A stretch of 64,000 bases of DNA, from the NCBI GenBank assembly GCA_942491185.1, contig CALOAB010000018.1, positions 467,134 to 531,133 of the forward strand, read 5' to 3'. Shown here piece after piece: positions 9,081 to 17,794 of the stretch. Numbering within the stretch: position 1 is the stretch's first letter; the number at the start of each line of letters is the position of its first letter. The position numbers and the translations under genes were made by a program. The notes below the pieces were generated by a model. The model made no database searches, was not told where the DNA came from, and saw nothing but the letters and a program-made list of their open reading frames with translations. The DNA is from SLRI01 sp942491185. Its GTDB lineage: Bacteria > Pseudomonadota > Alphaproteobacteria > Geminicoccales > Geminicoccaceae.

Positions 9081-10011
9081 GGCCGATCTCCGGCTTGGCG
9101 ATGGAGGGTGCCCGCAGCACGGTCGCCAGCGCAGCGGCGACGGTGGCAAACAGCAGAACCCCGATGGCCTGGTGCGCCACGGCAGCCCAGACCGGCACGA
9201 GCAGCACGATGACCAAGGCACCCAAGGTGATCTGCAGGGCCACCAGTGCCGTGGCGAGGGCGGCCAGCACCCGCAGGATGGGGTTGTCGCCCTGCAAGGC
9301 GGCCACCAGGAAGGCCAGGATGCCGAGCCCGGTCAGTGCCGCCAGCGTGCGATGGATGAAGTGGATGCGGACCTGCGGATCGCCCAGATCCGGCAGCCAG
9401 CCGCCATTGCAGGCCGGCCACTCGTAGCAGGCGAGCGAGGCGCCGCTCTTGGCGGTCACCGCCGCGGTCAGCATGGTGCCCAGCACCAGGAGCCACAGGC
9501 CGCACAGGAATGGCCGCCAGGCCGCGGGCTCGGGCGCGGCAAATGCGGCCTCCGGCAGCAGCCTCGTGAAGAAGACGATCAGCAGCGTGAAGAGAAAGAG
9601 CGCATTGCCGAGGTGCAGCGCCACCGACCACGGGCTGTTGGCGTCGAGCACGGTGAGCCCGCCGAGCTTGGCCTGGATCAAGAGCACGACGCAGATGCCC
9701 AGGGCCAGCCGCCAGCCGCCCCGATCGGCCTGCCGCCGAAAAAAGGCGACGACAGCGATCGCCAGGATCAACGGCCCGAGGAACACGCCGGCGACCAGCC
9801 GGTGCACCCACTCCAGCATCACCTGGAAATAGCTGTAGCCGACATCGCCCAGGGCCGCGAAGTCCGCCGGCGTCAGCAGCCACTCGCCGTAGCAGGTCGG
9901 CCAGTCCGGGCAGGACAGCCCCGAATTGGTCGAGCGCACCCAGCCGCCCAGGATGATCAGTCCGTAGGTCAAGACGATGGACAGCAGGGACAGCGTGCGT
10001 AGCGGCGTCAT
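9049..10011 (-). CDS. ctaA: COX15/CtaA family heme A synthase-like protein
   Basis: 320 residues with eight hydrophobic segments. The duplicated four-helix-bundle pattern carries histidines at each pair: EWVHRLVAG (about residue 70), ALHLGNALF, HFIHRTLAA (about 217) and VAHQAIGVL near the end. The N-terminus has the paired-cysteine loop seen in CtaA (LSCPDWPTCYGEW), and a second such loop is present (LACYEWPACNGGW). The protein oxidises heme O to heme A for the aa3 oxidase. Its ATG overlaps the end of the SURF1 gene by four bases, inside the cta operon. Two cysteine loops indicate the type common in actinobacteria and some proteobacteria rather than the mitochondrial COX15 type. Confidence 0.88.
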   Translation of the reverse strand: MTPLRTLSLLSIVLTYGLIILGGWVRSTNSGLSCPDWPTCYGEWLLTPADFAALGDVGYSYFQVMLEWVHRLVAGVFLGPLILAIAVVAFFRRQADRGGWRLALGICVVLLIQAKLGGLTVLDANSPWSVALHLGNALFLFTLLIVFFTRLLPEAAFAAPEPAAWRPFLCGLWLLVLGTMLTAAVTAKSGASLACYEWPACNGGWLPDLGDPQVRIHFIHRTLAALTGLGILAFLVAALQGDNPILRVLAALATALVALQITLGALVIVLLVPVWAAVAHQAIGVLLFATVAAALATVLRAPSIAKPEIGHVVQHPLHNA

Positions 10012-10736
10012 GTGGAAAGCTCCTTGGCCCTGGCGCGGCCCATCATCAGATAGATGACGAGCAGTCCAAGGGCGAGACCGTACCAGGTGAGCGCGTAGCC
10101 CAGATGGTCGTTGCGCACATTGAGCGCCGGTGGATCGGCGATGGGCGGGGTGCGCTCGATGGCGTCCGGCCGGCGGACGAGGGTCGCCGGCGCCAGGTCG
10201 CCAAGCCCCGTCCAGGCCCTGAGCGCGTCATTGTCGTACCAATACCAGCGCCGCCCGTCCGGCTCGTTGACCGGCCGGAAGGAGGGCTTGGCCGGCAGAT
10301 GGTCGAGATAGATGGTGCCGTCGAGCACCGCCTCGCTGGCATCCGGCAACGCGTCCAGAAACGTCCCGACCGGCTCGGGCATCCAGCCCATGTCGACGAT
10401 GATCGGCACGGCCCCCGGCCGCTCGAGCGGCACCACCAGCCGCGCGCCGGGCACCCCGCCCCGCTGCACGCTGCCGCGGGCAAAGGCCAGGTCGTAGCGG
10501 AGCCGGCCTGCCGTAGTGACCGGTCGATGATCCAAGGCCCTGATCGCCTCAGGCTCGGCCGGCAATGGCACCGGATCGGCCACCAGCCCCGCCTCGATCT
10601 CGGCGATCAGCTCAAGCTTCCACTGCAGCCGCTGCACTTGCCAGGTGCCGAGCCCAATGAGAACCACGAGCGCGCCAGCGACCAGGACGGTCAGCGCCCA
10701 GCCGGGACGGAAGGTCGAAGCCAGTGACGCCGTCAT
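10008..10736 (-). CDS. SURF1 family cytochrome oxidase assembly protein
   Basis: 242 residues with the SURF1 layout: an N-terminal membrane helix (about 14-32, LTVLVAGALVVLIGLGTWQV with the family GTWQ-type ending), a periplasmic domain including VDMGWMP and RRWYWYDNDAL, and a C-terminal membrane helix. SURF1 helps heme A reach oxidase subunit I. It sits six bases downstream of the DUF983 gene and overlaps ctaA by ATGA, inside the oxidase assembly operon. I see no defects. Confidence 0.92.
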   Translation of the reverse strand: MTASLASTFRPGWALTVLVAGALVVLIGLGTWQVQRLQWKLELIAEIEAGLVADPVPLPAEPEAIRALDHRPVTTAGRLRYDLAFARGSVQRGGVPGARLVVPLERPGAVPIIVDMGWMPEPVGTFLDALPDASEAVLDGTIYLDHLPAKPSFRPVNEPDGRRWYWYDNDALRAWTGLGDLAPATLVRRPDAIERTPPIADPPALNVRNDHLGYALTWYGLALGLLVIYLMMGRARAKELST

Positions 10737-10742
10737 GAGGGA

Positions 10743-11105
10743 TCAGTCGGAGGGCTCGAAATCGCTGCGCCGATGCCGGTACTGGAGTGCTATCAGCAGG
10801 CCCTTCAAGGGCCGCATCAGCCCGATGCAGAGCGCTGCCGCCAGCGGCAGCCAGACCACCATGTGCAGCCAGATCGGCCAGGCGTATTTCACCTCGACCA
10901 CCAGGGCCGCGATCACCACGATGGCGCCGGCCAGCAGCGTGATGAAGGCCACCGGCCCGTCGCCGCTATCCTGCTCACGCAGATCGGCACCGCAGGCCTC
11001 GCAGTGCTCGACCACCTGGAGAAAGCCCGCAAACAGGCGTCCCCGACCGCAGGCGGGGCAGCGTCCGGCGAGACCGGTGACGATGGGGGACGGCGCTGCT
11101 GTCAC
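10743..11105 (-). CDS. DUF983 family membrane protein
   Basis: 120 residues. An N-terminal zinc-ribbon-like stretch with two CxxC pairs (RCPACGRGRLF and HCEACGADL) is followed by two membrane helices (about 55-95). This is the usual DUF983 organisation, and the family is regularly encoded between ctaE and SURF1 in alphaproteobacteria. That placement suggests a role in oxidase maturation, perhaps metal handling, but no activity has been assigned that I know of. Nineteen bases separate it from ctaE. Confidence 0.87.
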   Translation of the reverse strand: MTAAPSPIVTGLAGRCPACGRGRLFAGFLQVVEHCEACGADLREQDSGDGPVAFITLLAGAIVVIAALVVEVKYAWPIWLHMVVWLPLAAALCIGLMRPLKGLLIALQYRHRRSDFEPSD

Positions 11106-11123
11106 CTTTGCCCGAGGCTGCCC

Positions 11124-11981
11124 CTACTGAACCGCCTCGGAGATCCACGACAGGTTGCCACCCCACCAGTAGACCGAGACGAAGAGGAAGAGCCAGACCA
11201 CGTCGACGAAGTGCCAGTACCAGGCGGCAGCCTCGAAGCCGACATGCCGCTCCGTCTTCAAAGCACCGTAATAGGCGCGCATGGTGCAGACGATGAGGAA
11301 GGTGGTGCCGACCAGCACGTGGAAGCCGTGGAAGCCGGTGGCCATGTAGAAGGCCGAGCCGAAGATGCCGCGGCCGATATGCAGCCCCTCGTGGACCAGC
11401 TCGACATACTCGTAGACCTGAAAGCCGAGGAAGAGCACGCCGAGCGCCACGGTGAGCGCCAGAGCCTTGAAGGTCGTGGGCTTGTCACCTTCGCGTAGCG
11501 CGTGATGCGCCCAGGTGATGGTGCAGCCCGAGAGCAGCAGGATCAGCGTGTTGAAGAACGGGATGCCCCAGGTCGGCAGGTTGTGGACGCCTTCCGGCGG
11601 CCAGGTGGTGCGGATCAGCTCCGGCGGCACCAGGGCGCCCCAGAAGAACGCCCAAAAGAAGCCGAAGAAGAACAGCACCTCGGATGCGATGAACAGCACC
11701 ATGCCGATGCGCAGCATCGAGGCGACCCGCTCGCTGTAGTCGCCACGCACCGACTCGCGGATGACGTCGCGAAACCAGACGAACATGGTGAACAGGACGG
11801 CGAGGAAGCCGCCGGTCATCAAAAGGCCGCCGAATGTAGAGCCGTGCATCCACATCACGGCGCCCGCGGTCAGCGCCAGCGCCGACATGCTGCCGACGAA
11901 CGGCCAGGGGCTTGGGTCGACCAGATTGTAGTCGTGCTTGGGCCCGTGATGGGCGTGCTCGCCGCTTGCGACTTCGGCCAT
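11124..11981 (-). CDS. ctaE: Cytochrome c oxidase subunit III
   Basis: 285 residues with seven membrane helices. Recognisable subunit III sequence includes DYNLVDPSPWPFVGS at the N-terminus, FFWAFFWGALVPP, GVHNLPTWGIPFFNT, GFHGFHVLVGT and the terminal HFVDVVWLFLFVSVYWWG. Subunit III binds lipid and stabilises the proton-input side of the aa3 oxidase. It follows ctaG by 21 bases on the minus strand. The length is normal (about 270-290). Confidence 0.97.
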   Translation of the reverse strand: MAEVASGEHAHHGPKHDYNLVDPSPWPFVGSMSALALTAGAVMWMHGSTFGGLLMTGGFLAVLFTMFVWFRDVIRESVRGDYSERVASMLRIGMVLFIASEVLFFFGFFWAFFWGALVPPELIRTTWPPEGVHNLPTWGIPFFNTLILLLSGCTITWAHHALREGDKPTTFKALALTVALGVLFLGFQVYEYVELVHEGLHIGRGIFGSAFYMATGFHGFHVLVGTTFLIVCTMRAYYGALKTERHVGFEAAAWYWHFVDVVWLFLFVSVYWWGGNLSWISEAVQ

Positions 11982-12002
11982 GGTCAGTCCCGTCCCCCCA
12001 GT

Positions 12003-12608
12003 TCAGCTCTGCTCGTCGACTTCTTCGGGCGCGGCCGTCTCGGCCGCTGCCAGGGCGGCGCTCGCCTCGGCATCCTCGAAGAAGGTGTAGGATAAGGTGA
12101 TCTCGACCACGTCCTTGGTGCTGTCGTCCTCGAAGATGGCCGGATCGACGAAGAACGAAACCGGCATCTCGACCCGCTCGCCCGGTTGCAGCAGCTGCTC
12201 CTCGAAGCAGAAGCACTGCACCTTGGCGAAATAGCCACCCACCTTGAACGGTGTCACGTTGTAGACGGCGCGGCCGACGATCGGCACGTCGCTGCGGTTC
12301 TCGGCCGCGTAGAATGCCAGATAGCTCTCGCCGGGCACCACCTCCATGCGCCGCTGCAAGGGCTGGAAGCTCCAGGGCAGCTCGGGATCGCGGTCGGCGT
12401 TGAAGCTCACCTGGATGGTTCGCCCGTCCGCCACGGCACCCGGGACGCTGTCTGCCACCTGCGGCGTGCCGCCAAAGCCGGTCACCCGGCAGAAGAGATC
12501 GTAGAGCGGCACCGAGGCCGCGGTCAGCCCCAGCATGCCGACGATGATGCTGGCCGCATAAATGCCGGTCCGCCGGTTCCGGCTGCGCAGCAGCGGTGAA
12601 TTGGCCAT
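12003..12608 (-). CDS. ctaG: Cytochrome c oxidase assembly protein CtaG/Cox11
   Basis: 201 residues. One N-terminal membrane helix (about 14-36) ends in SVPLYDLFCRVTGFGG, the classic Cox11 motif. A periplasmic beta-sandwich follows, with the copper-binding CFCFEEQ motif near residue 131. It inserts Cu into the CuB site of oxidase subunit I. The C-terminal 25 residues are an Ala/Glu-rich extension beyond the conserved domain. It lies five bases downstream of the small CoxF-like gene. Confidence 0.96.
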   Translation of the reverse strand: MANSPLLRSRNRRTGIYAASIIVGMLGLTAASVPLYDLFCRVTGFGGTPQVADSVPGAVADGRTIQVSFNADRDPELPWSFQPLQRRMEVVPGESYLAFYAAENRSDVPIVGRAVYNVTPFKVGGYFAKVQCFCFEEQLLQPGERVEMPVSFFVDPAIFEDDSTKDVVEITLSYTFFEDAEASAALAAAETAAPEEVDEQS

Positions 12609-12613
12609 GGCGC

Positions 12614-12736
12614 TCAGCTCCCCGTCATCTTGACGATGGAGACGAAGTAGAAGAGCACGACGAGCCCCAGTAGCACCAGCCCGAGCGCGATGTTCTTCGA
12701 GCGCTGCCGCCGTCGCTGCTCCTCGCCGCTGATCAT
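12614..12736 (-). CDS. CoxF-like small membrane protein of the cta operon
   Basis: 40 residues, MISGEEQRRRQ followed by a single membrane helix (about 17-36) and a short tail. The ATG overlaps the ctaB stop as ATGA, and the gene ends five bases before ctaG. That position matches the small CoxF-type peptide encoded between ctaB and ctaG in many alphaproteobacteria. It is easily missed because of its size. The function is thought to be accessory to oxidase assembly and is not established. Confidence 0.8.
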   Translation of the reverse strand: MISGEEQRRRQRSKNIALGLVLLGLVVLFYFVSIVKMTGS

Positions 12737-13662
12737 GCCGTCCACCAGACCATCAACCAATGATCGGCGAGAATAGCCGAAAACAGCGCGAACAGGTAGA
12801 CGATCGAGTACTTGAAGAGGCGCATGGCGAGGCGATCGCTGGGCCTGCGGTAGAGCCGCCAGGCATCGAGCAGAAAGCTGCCCGAGAGGCCGAGCGCCAA
12901 CACGGCATAGAGCCAGCCCGAGGTGCCGATCACCGACGGCAGCAGGCTGACGACGAACAGCACCACCGAATAGCCCAGAATCTGGCGCCGGGTCGCCTCG
13001 GCACCGGCTGCCACCGGCAGCATCGGCACGCCGACATCGGCGTAGTCCTTCTGCCGGTACAGCGCCAAGGCCCAAAAATGCGGCGGCGTCCAGAAGAAGA
13101 CGACCAGGAAGAGCAGGATCGGCATCAGCTCGAGCCCGCCGGTCACCGCCGCCCAGCCGATCAACGGCGGAAAGGCGCCAGCAGCGCCACCGATGACGAT
13201 GTTCTGCGGCGTCCGTCGCTTCAGCCAAAGCGTGTAGATGAAGACATAAAAGCCGATGGTGAGGGCCAAAATCGACGCCGCGACCCAATTGACCGCGACG
13301 CCCATCACACCGATCGAGAGGATCGCCAGCACGACGCCGGCGGTCAGTGCCTCTGCCGGCTCGATCCGCCCGGCGGCGGTGGGCCGCCGGCGGGTGCGGA
13401 TCATGATCCGATCGATATCACTGTCATAGGCGTTGTTGATTGCCGCCGACGCACCGGCGCCGACCGCCATGGCGAGAATGGCGACGAAGGCGATCAGCGG
13501 GTGGATGGAGCCGGGCGCAATGGCGAGGCCGACGCCGCCCGTGAACACCACGAGCTTCATCACGTTGGGCTTGAGCAGGGTCCAGTAGTCGATGAGCTCC
13601 GCCTGGCCGGCAAGGCTGCCGGCGTGCTGGTCGGAGGTTACCGTCTCGATCGCGCGGGCCAT
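12733..13662 (-). CDS. ctaB: Protoheme IX farnesyltransferase (heme O synthase)
   Basis: 309 residues with nine membrane segments. The UbiA-superfamily Asp motifs are present: NNAYDSDIDRIMIRTRRRP (NxxxDxxxD, about residue 77) and a second acidic loop at YRQKDYADVGVPMLP. The heme O synthase context around TPPHFWALALYR is also clear. It farnesylates heme B to heme O, the substrate for ctaA. It is preceded by a strong hairpin after ctaD and overlaps the coxF-like gene by four bases. Confidence 0.96.
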   Translation of the reverse strand: MARAIETVTSDQHAGSLAGQAELIDYWTLLKPNVMKLVVFTGGVGLAIAPGSIHPLIAFVAILAMAVGAGASAAINNAYDSDIDRIMIRTRRRPTAAGRIEPAEALTAGVVLAILSIGVMGVAVNWVAASILALTIGFYVFIYTLWLKRRTPQNIVIGGAAGAFPPLIGWAAVTGGLELMPILLFLVVFFWTPPHFWALALYRQKDYADVGVPMLPVAAGAEATRRQILGYSVVLFVVSLLPSVIGTSGWLYAVLALGLSGSFLLDAWRLYRRPSDRLAMRLFKYSIVYLFALFSAILADHWLMVWWTA

Positions 13663-13690
13663 GGTACACCTGAAAAACGGTCAAGAGAGC

Positions 13691-13717
13691 AGCCTGCCGG
13701 CCCGAAGCCGGCAGGCT
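13691..13717 (-). terminator. Intra-operonic hairpin between ctaD and ctaB
   Basis: An 11-bp perfect stem (AGCCTGCCGGC/GCCGGCAGGCT) closing a five-base loop, 11 bases after the ctaD stop codon on the minus strand. No immediate T-tract follows; the next T-run is about 20 bases on. It may be a partial terminator or an mRNA-stabilising 3' end, giving more ctaCD transcript than assembly-factor transcript. Confidence 0.55.
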
Positions 13718-13727
13718 GGTGCTGGCC

Positions 13728-15317
13728 TCAGCGGACCTGCGGCAGCTCGTCGAAGGTGTGGAACGGCGGCGGTGAGCTCAGCGTCCACTCGAGCGTCGTC
13801 GCCCCCTCACCCCAGGGGTTGTCGGCGCACTTCGGCTCGGAGGTGAAGATCTTGTAGAGCACGTAGCAGAAGTAGAAGGCGCTGGCCGCCGAGATCAAGG
13901 CACCGATGGTGCTGATCATGTTGTAGGCGGTGAACGCGTCCGGGTAGTCCGGGATGCGGCGCGGCATGCCGGCGAGACCGAGGAAGTGCTGCGGGAAGAA
14001 CGTGATGTTGACGCCGATGAAGGTCAGCCAGAAGTGGATCTTGCCCATGTGCTCCGGGTAGGTGTGCCCGGTCATCTTGCCGACCCAGTAGTAGAAGCCG
14101 GCGAAGATCGCGAACATGGCGCCCAGGCTCAAGACGTAGTGGAAGTGGGCGACGACGTAGTAGGTGTCGTGCAGCACCGCATCCATGCCCGCATTGGCCA
14201 GCACCACGCCGGTGACGCCGCCGACCGTGAACAGGAAGATGAAGCCCACCGCCCAGAGCATTGGCGTATCGAAGGTGATCGAGCCGCCCCACATCGTGGC
14301 GATCCAGGAGAAGATCTTGATGCCTGTGGGTACCGCGATGATCAGCGTGGCCGCGGTGAAGTAGGCCTTGGCATCGACCCCCATGCCCACCGTGTACATG
14401 TGGTGCGCCCAGACCACGAAGCCGATCACCCCGATCGCCACCATGGCATAGGCCATGCCGAGATAGCCGAAGACCGGCTTCTTGGAGAAGGTCGAGACGA
14501 TGTGGCTGATGATGCCGAAGGCCGGCAGGATCATGATGTAGACTTCGGGGTGGCCGAAGAACCAGAAGAGATGCTGGAACAGCACCGGGTCGCCACCGCC
14601 GGCCGGATCGAAGAAATGCGTGCCGAAATTGCGGTCGGTGAGCAGCATGGTGATCGCACCGGCCAGCACCGGCACGGCCAGCAGCAGCAGGAAGGCGGTG
14701 ACCAGGATGGCCCAGGCAAAGAGCGGCATCTTGTGCATGGTCATGCCGGGGGCACGCATGTTGAAGATGGTGGTGATGAAGTTGATCGCACCCAGGAGCG
14801 AGCTGGCGCCGGCCAGATGCAGCGCGAAGATGGCCATGTCGACCGAGGCGCCCGGATGGCCGAGGCCGGAGGATAGCGGCGGGTAGACGGTCCAGCCGCC
14901 ACCGAAGCCGCCATCGACGAAGGCCGAGCCGAAGAGCAGGAGGAAGGCGGGAACCAGCAGCCAGAAGCTGATATTGTTCATCCGCGGGAAGGCCATGTCC
15001 GGGGCGCCGATCATCAGCGGCACGAACCAGTTGCCGAAGCCGCCGATCAAGGCCGGCATCACGAAGAAGAAGATCATGATGAGGCCGTGCGCGGTGATCA
15101 GCACGTTGTAGAAATGGTAGTCGCCACCCAGGACCTGGTCGCCCGGCACCATCAGCTCGAGGCGGAACACGACCGACATCAGCATGCCGATGATGCCCGC
15201 AACGAAGGCGAACACCAGATAGAGCGTGCCGATATCCTTGTGGTTGGTCGAGTAGACCCAACGGCGCCAGCCGGTAGGTGTGTGGTCGTCGTGGTCGTGA
15301 GCGGCAGCGTAAGCCAT
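13728..15317 (-). CDS. ctaD: Cytochrome c oxidase subunit I (aa3 type, A1 class)
   Basis: 529 residues from an ATG with GGAGA nine bases upstream. All redox-centre ligands are visible: the heme a His in TAHGLIM, the A1-class GHPEVY motif with its Glu and the His-Tyr pair, the CuB His-His in WAHHMYT, and HFHYV with the heme a3 and heme a histidines. Twelve membrane segments are expected. It reduces O2 to water while pumping protons in the inner membrane. The longer in-frame extension to 15590 overlaps ctaC and is spurious. It follows ctaC by about 94 bases. Confidence 0.98.
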   Translation of the reverse strand: MAYAAAHDHDDHTPTGWRRWVYSTNHKDIGTLYLVFAFVAGIIGMLMSVVFRLELMVPGDQVLGGDYHFYNVLITAHGLIMIFFFVMPALIGGFGNWFVPLMIGAPDMAFPRMNNISFWLLVPAFLLLFGSAFVDGGFGGGWTVYPPLSSGLGHPGASVDMAIFALHLAGASSLLGAINFITTIFNMRAPGMTMHKMPLFAWAILVTAFLLLLAVPVLAGAITMLLTDRNFGTHFFDPAGGGDPVLFQHLFWFFGHPEVYIMILPAFGIISHIVSTFSKKPVFGYLGMAYAMVAIGVIGFVVWAHHMYTVGMGVDAKAYFTAATLIIAVPTGIKIFSWIATMWGGSITFDTPMLWAVGFIFLFTVGGVTGVVLANAGMDAVLHDTYYVVAHFHYVLSLGAMFAIFAGFYYWVGKMTGHTYPEHMGKIHFWLTFIGVNITFFPQHFLGLAGMPRRIPDYPDAFTAYNMISTIGALISAASAFYFCYVLYKIFTSEPKCADNPWGEGATTLEWTLSSPPPFHTFDELPQVR

Positions 15318-15411
15318 CAAAACGTCTCCGCGAGGGGGGCGAGCGCCGGTCTTTGCCGGCTGCTCTGGCGTCGCATCATGAGAAACTGAAGACTCTGGTG
15401 GGTCATGTCGT

Positions 15412-16239
15412 TCAGCGGTTGGCCACCACCGTCCCGGCGTCGTCGGCCCGGGCGAACATGGTCTTGGCCTCCTCGACCCAAAGGGCGAACTCTTCGGGCG
15501 GCAGCGCCTCGATGGTGATCGGCATGAAGCCGTGCATGACGCCACAGATCTCCGAGCACTGGCCGTAATAGACACCAGGCTCGGTGACATTGATCCAGGT
15601 CTCGTTGAGCCTGCCGGGCACGGCGTCGATCTTCACGCCCATCGACGGCATCGCCCAGCTGTGCAGCACGTCGGACGCGGTCACCTGGATCTTGATGTTG
15701 GTGTTGGTCGGCACGACCACGCGCTGGTCCGTCTCGAGCAGGCGCAGCATGCCCGGCTCCAGGTCGTCCTCGGGGATCATGAAGGCGTCGAAGGTGAAGT
15801 TATCGTGGTCCGGGTACTCATAACTCCAGTACCACTGCCGGCCGATCGCCTTGATGGTCATGTCGGTGGGCGGGATCACATCGGCGTAGTAGAGCAGCCG
15901 AAAGGACGGGATGGCGATGATCACCAAGATCAGGACCGGCACCGCCGTCCACACGACCTCGAGCAGCGTGTTGTGCGTCCGCCTCGACGGCGTCGCCTGG
16001 CGGCTCGCCCTGAACACGCCCGCCACGTAGAGCAGCAGGGCCAGAACCACGATGCAGATCACCGTGATGATCACAAGCAGCAGGCTGTGAAAGCTGACGA
16101 TGCGCTCCATCAGCGGGCTGGCCGGCGGCTGCAAATTGATCTGCCACGGCTCGGGCTGAGCCGCGAGGGCGATGCCGTTACCGGTCAAACCTTCGATCAA
16201 AGCGATGCTGCCGACGAGGCAGGCGATCAGCCAGCGCAT
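15412..16239 (-). CDS. ctaC: Cytochrome c oxidase subunit II
   Basis: 275 residues, starting at MRWLIACL with a cleavable signal (to about residue 27, ALAAQP). Two membrane helices follow, then the cupredoxin domain with the aromatic patch QWYWSYEYP and the CuA ligands in CSEICGVMHGFMP (two Cys, His, Met), plus the upstream His in VLHSWAMPS. It accepts electrons from cytochrome c. It is the first gene of the cta operon. There is no fused cytochrome c domain. An in-frame upstream extension to 16452 lacks family similarity. Confidence 0.97.
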   Translation of the reverse strand: MRWLIACLVGSIALIEGLTGNGIALAAQPEPWQINLQPPASPLMERIVSFHSLLLVIITVICIVVLALLLYVAGVFRASRQATPSRRTHNTLLEVVWTAVPVLILVIIAIPSFRLLYYADVIPPTDMTIKAIGRQWYWSYEYPDHDNFTFDAFMIPEDDLEPGMLRLLETDQRVVVPTNTNIKIQVTASDVLHSWAMPSMGVKIDAVPGRLNETWINVTEPGVYYGQCSEICGVMHGFMPITIEALPPEEFALWVEEAKTMFARADDAGTVVANR

Positions 16240-16367
16240 GAACCTCAATTCCCTTATAGGCTTGGACCATCGGCCAAAGAGTGTCGCTACGGGTACGTCG
16301 ATACCCGGCACGCGCGGCCTGATCACAAGGTAACTTGGCGACGCCCCTGGGGTCAGTGACACGATGT

Positions 16368-16381
16368 CGCAAAATTTCGCG
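16368..16381. promoter_or_regulatory. Imperfect palindrome upstream of ctaC, candidate operator
   Basis: CGCAAAATTTCGCG, symmetrical at 12 of 14 positions, lies about 130 bases upstream of the ctaC start in the 240-base gap that must hold the oxidase promoter. It stands out as the AT-centred symmetric site of this gap. Whether RegA or another factor binds is unknown. Confidence 0.25.
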
Positions 16382-16479
16382 CCAATGGCGAGCACTTTAC
16401 CAGATTTTAATGCCACGGCCACCGCGGTGTCGCCGCAAGCCGTCCTGGGCACGGCTCCCGCATCAGCATCGCGCCCGGG

Positions 16480-17745
16480 TCACTCTTCCTTCGTTAGACG
16501 CTCGCGCCAGCGGCGCAACGTGAACCAGATGACGATCAGCAGCACCGGTGCCACCGCCGAGACCGACAGCTTGAGCATGTCGCCCTCGACCAGACCGCCG
16601 AGCAGATAGGTCACGATCCCGAGCGCGTAGTAGCTGATCGCCACCACCGACAGGCCCTCGACCGTCTGCTGCAGCCGGAGCTGCATCCGGGCACGGCGCT
16701 CCATCGACGCCAGCAACGCCCGGTTCTGCTTCTGCAGCGCCACGTCGACCCGGGTCCGGGCCAGATCCGAGGTCCTGGCAATGCGTCGGCTCAGGCTCTC
16801 CTGGCGATCCGCAACGGAGGCGCAGGTGCGCTGCGCCGGCTCGAACCGACGATCGAGGAACTCGCCAATGGGCTGGAAATCGTCGAGCCGCGTCTCGCGC
16901 AAATCCTTGAGCCGGTCATGGACCAGCCGCCCGTAGGCCTCGGTGGCGGAGAAGCGATAGGTGCTCAGCGTGACCAGCCGCTCGGATTCCTGGGCGACGG
17001 CGAAGAGCTCGTCCAGGAGCCCCTGCTCCTCGGCGAGATCGGAGGTCTGGCCCAGCTGCCCGACCAGCGCCACCAGTCGCGCCTCCAGGCCATTGAGCAG
17101 CGGCGTCGTCGTCTTCGCCACCGTCAAGCCCAAGAGCGCCATCATCCGATAGGTGTCGATCTCGACCAGACGCTGCACCAACCGGCCGACCCGGCCTCGG
17201 CTCATCCCGCGATCGCGCACGTAGAATCGGCCGAAGCCATCGCCGCCATGGCGAAAGGCGGTGAAGGCCTCGGCACTCCCGCCCAGCACCTTCCCGCCGA
17301 CCACCCGCTGCCCCTCGAACACCCGCTCGATGTCCTCGACCTCGGGCTCCCCGGCACCGGCAGCCGGCTCGACCACCACATGGGTCGCAGCGACCAGCTC
17401 GCCCTCGAGGCCGGCGAGCCAGTCCTCCGGCAACAGCTCGATCGGCGGCCGCTTGAAGCCGACCTTGGCGCTCTCCTGAATGATGATGATCGAATCGAAC
17501 TCGGTGTGCCGCTCCCAGCGCAGGCGAAAAGCACCCAGCGTCGCCGCGTGGTGACGCTCCTGATGCGGCGGCGGCGCGCCGTAGCGACGGCAGAGATCGG
17601 CGATCGCGGGCTCGAGGCCGGGCCCGGACGCTTCGGTGATCAAGGCGATGGACGACACGGCACTGGGGCTGGCGAGCTCGGAATGCGGCCGGCTGTGCAG
17701 CTCCTCGGCGAGCGCCAGCCGGTCCGGATGCTCCTTCAGCGACAT
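16480..17745 (-). CDS. DUF3422 family membrane protein
   Basis: About 421 residues from MSLKEHPDRLALAEELHSRP, which matches the usual DUF3422 N-terminus. The N-terminal two thirds are soluble and partly helical, with the conserved FDSIIII and KVGFKRPPIELLPEDW segments. The C-terminus carries a coiled-coil-like region (about 300-370) followed by two membrane helices (about 365-412). The arrangement resembles CorA-like metal transporters, but no CorA GMN motif is seen. The function is unknown. The in-frame start at 17835 would overlap rsmE, so the inner start is preferred. Confidence 0.85.
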   Translation of the reverse strand: MSLKEHPDRLALAEELHSRPHSELASPSAVSSIALITEASGPGLEPAIADLCRRYGAPPPHQERHHAATLGAFRLRWERHTEFDSIIIIQESAKVGFKRPPIELLPEDWLAGLEGELVAATHVVVEPAAGAGEPEVEDIERVFEGQRVVGGKVLGGSAEAFTAFRHGGDGFGRFYVRDRGMSRGRVGRLVQRLVEIDTYRMMALLGLTVAKTTTPLLNGLEARLVALVGQLGQTSDLAEEQGLLDELFAVAQESERLVTLSTYRFSATEAYGRLVHDRLKDLRETRLDDFQPIGEFLDRRFEPAQRTCASVADRQESLSRRIARTSDLARTRVDVALQKQNRALLASMERRARMQLRLQQTVEGLSVVAISYYALGIVTYLLGGLVEGDMLKLSVSAVAPVLLIVIWFTLRRWRERLTKEE

Positions 17746-17794
17746 GCCGGACACACCGATCGTGCAGATGGGCGCAGTGGCGCGGGTATCAGCA

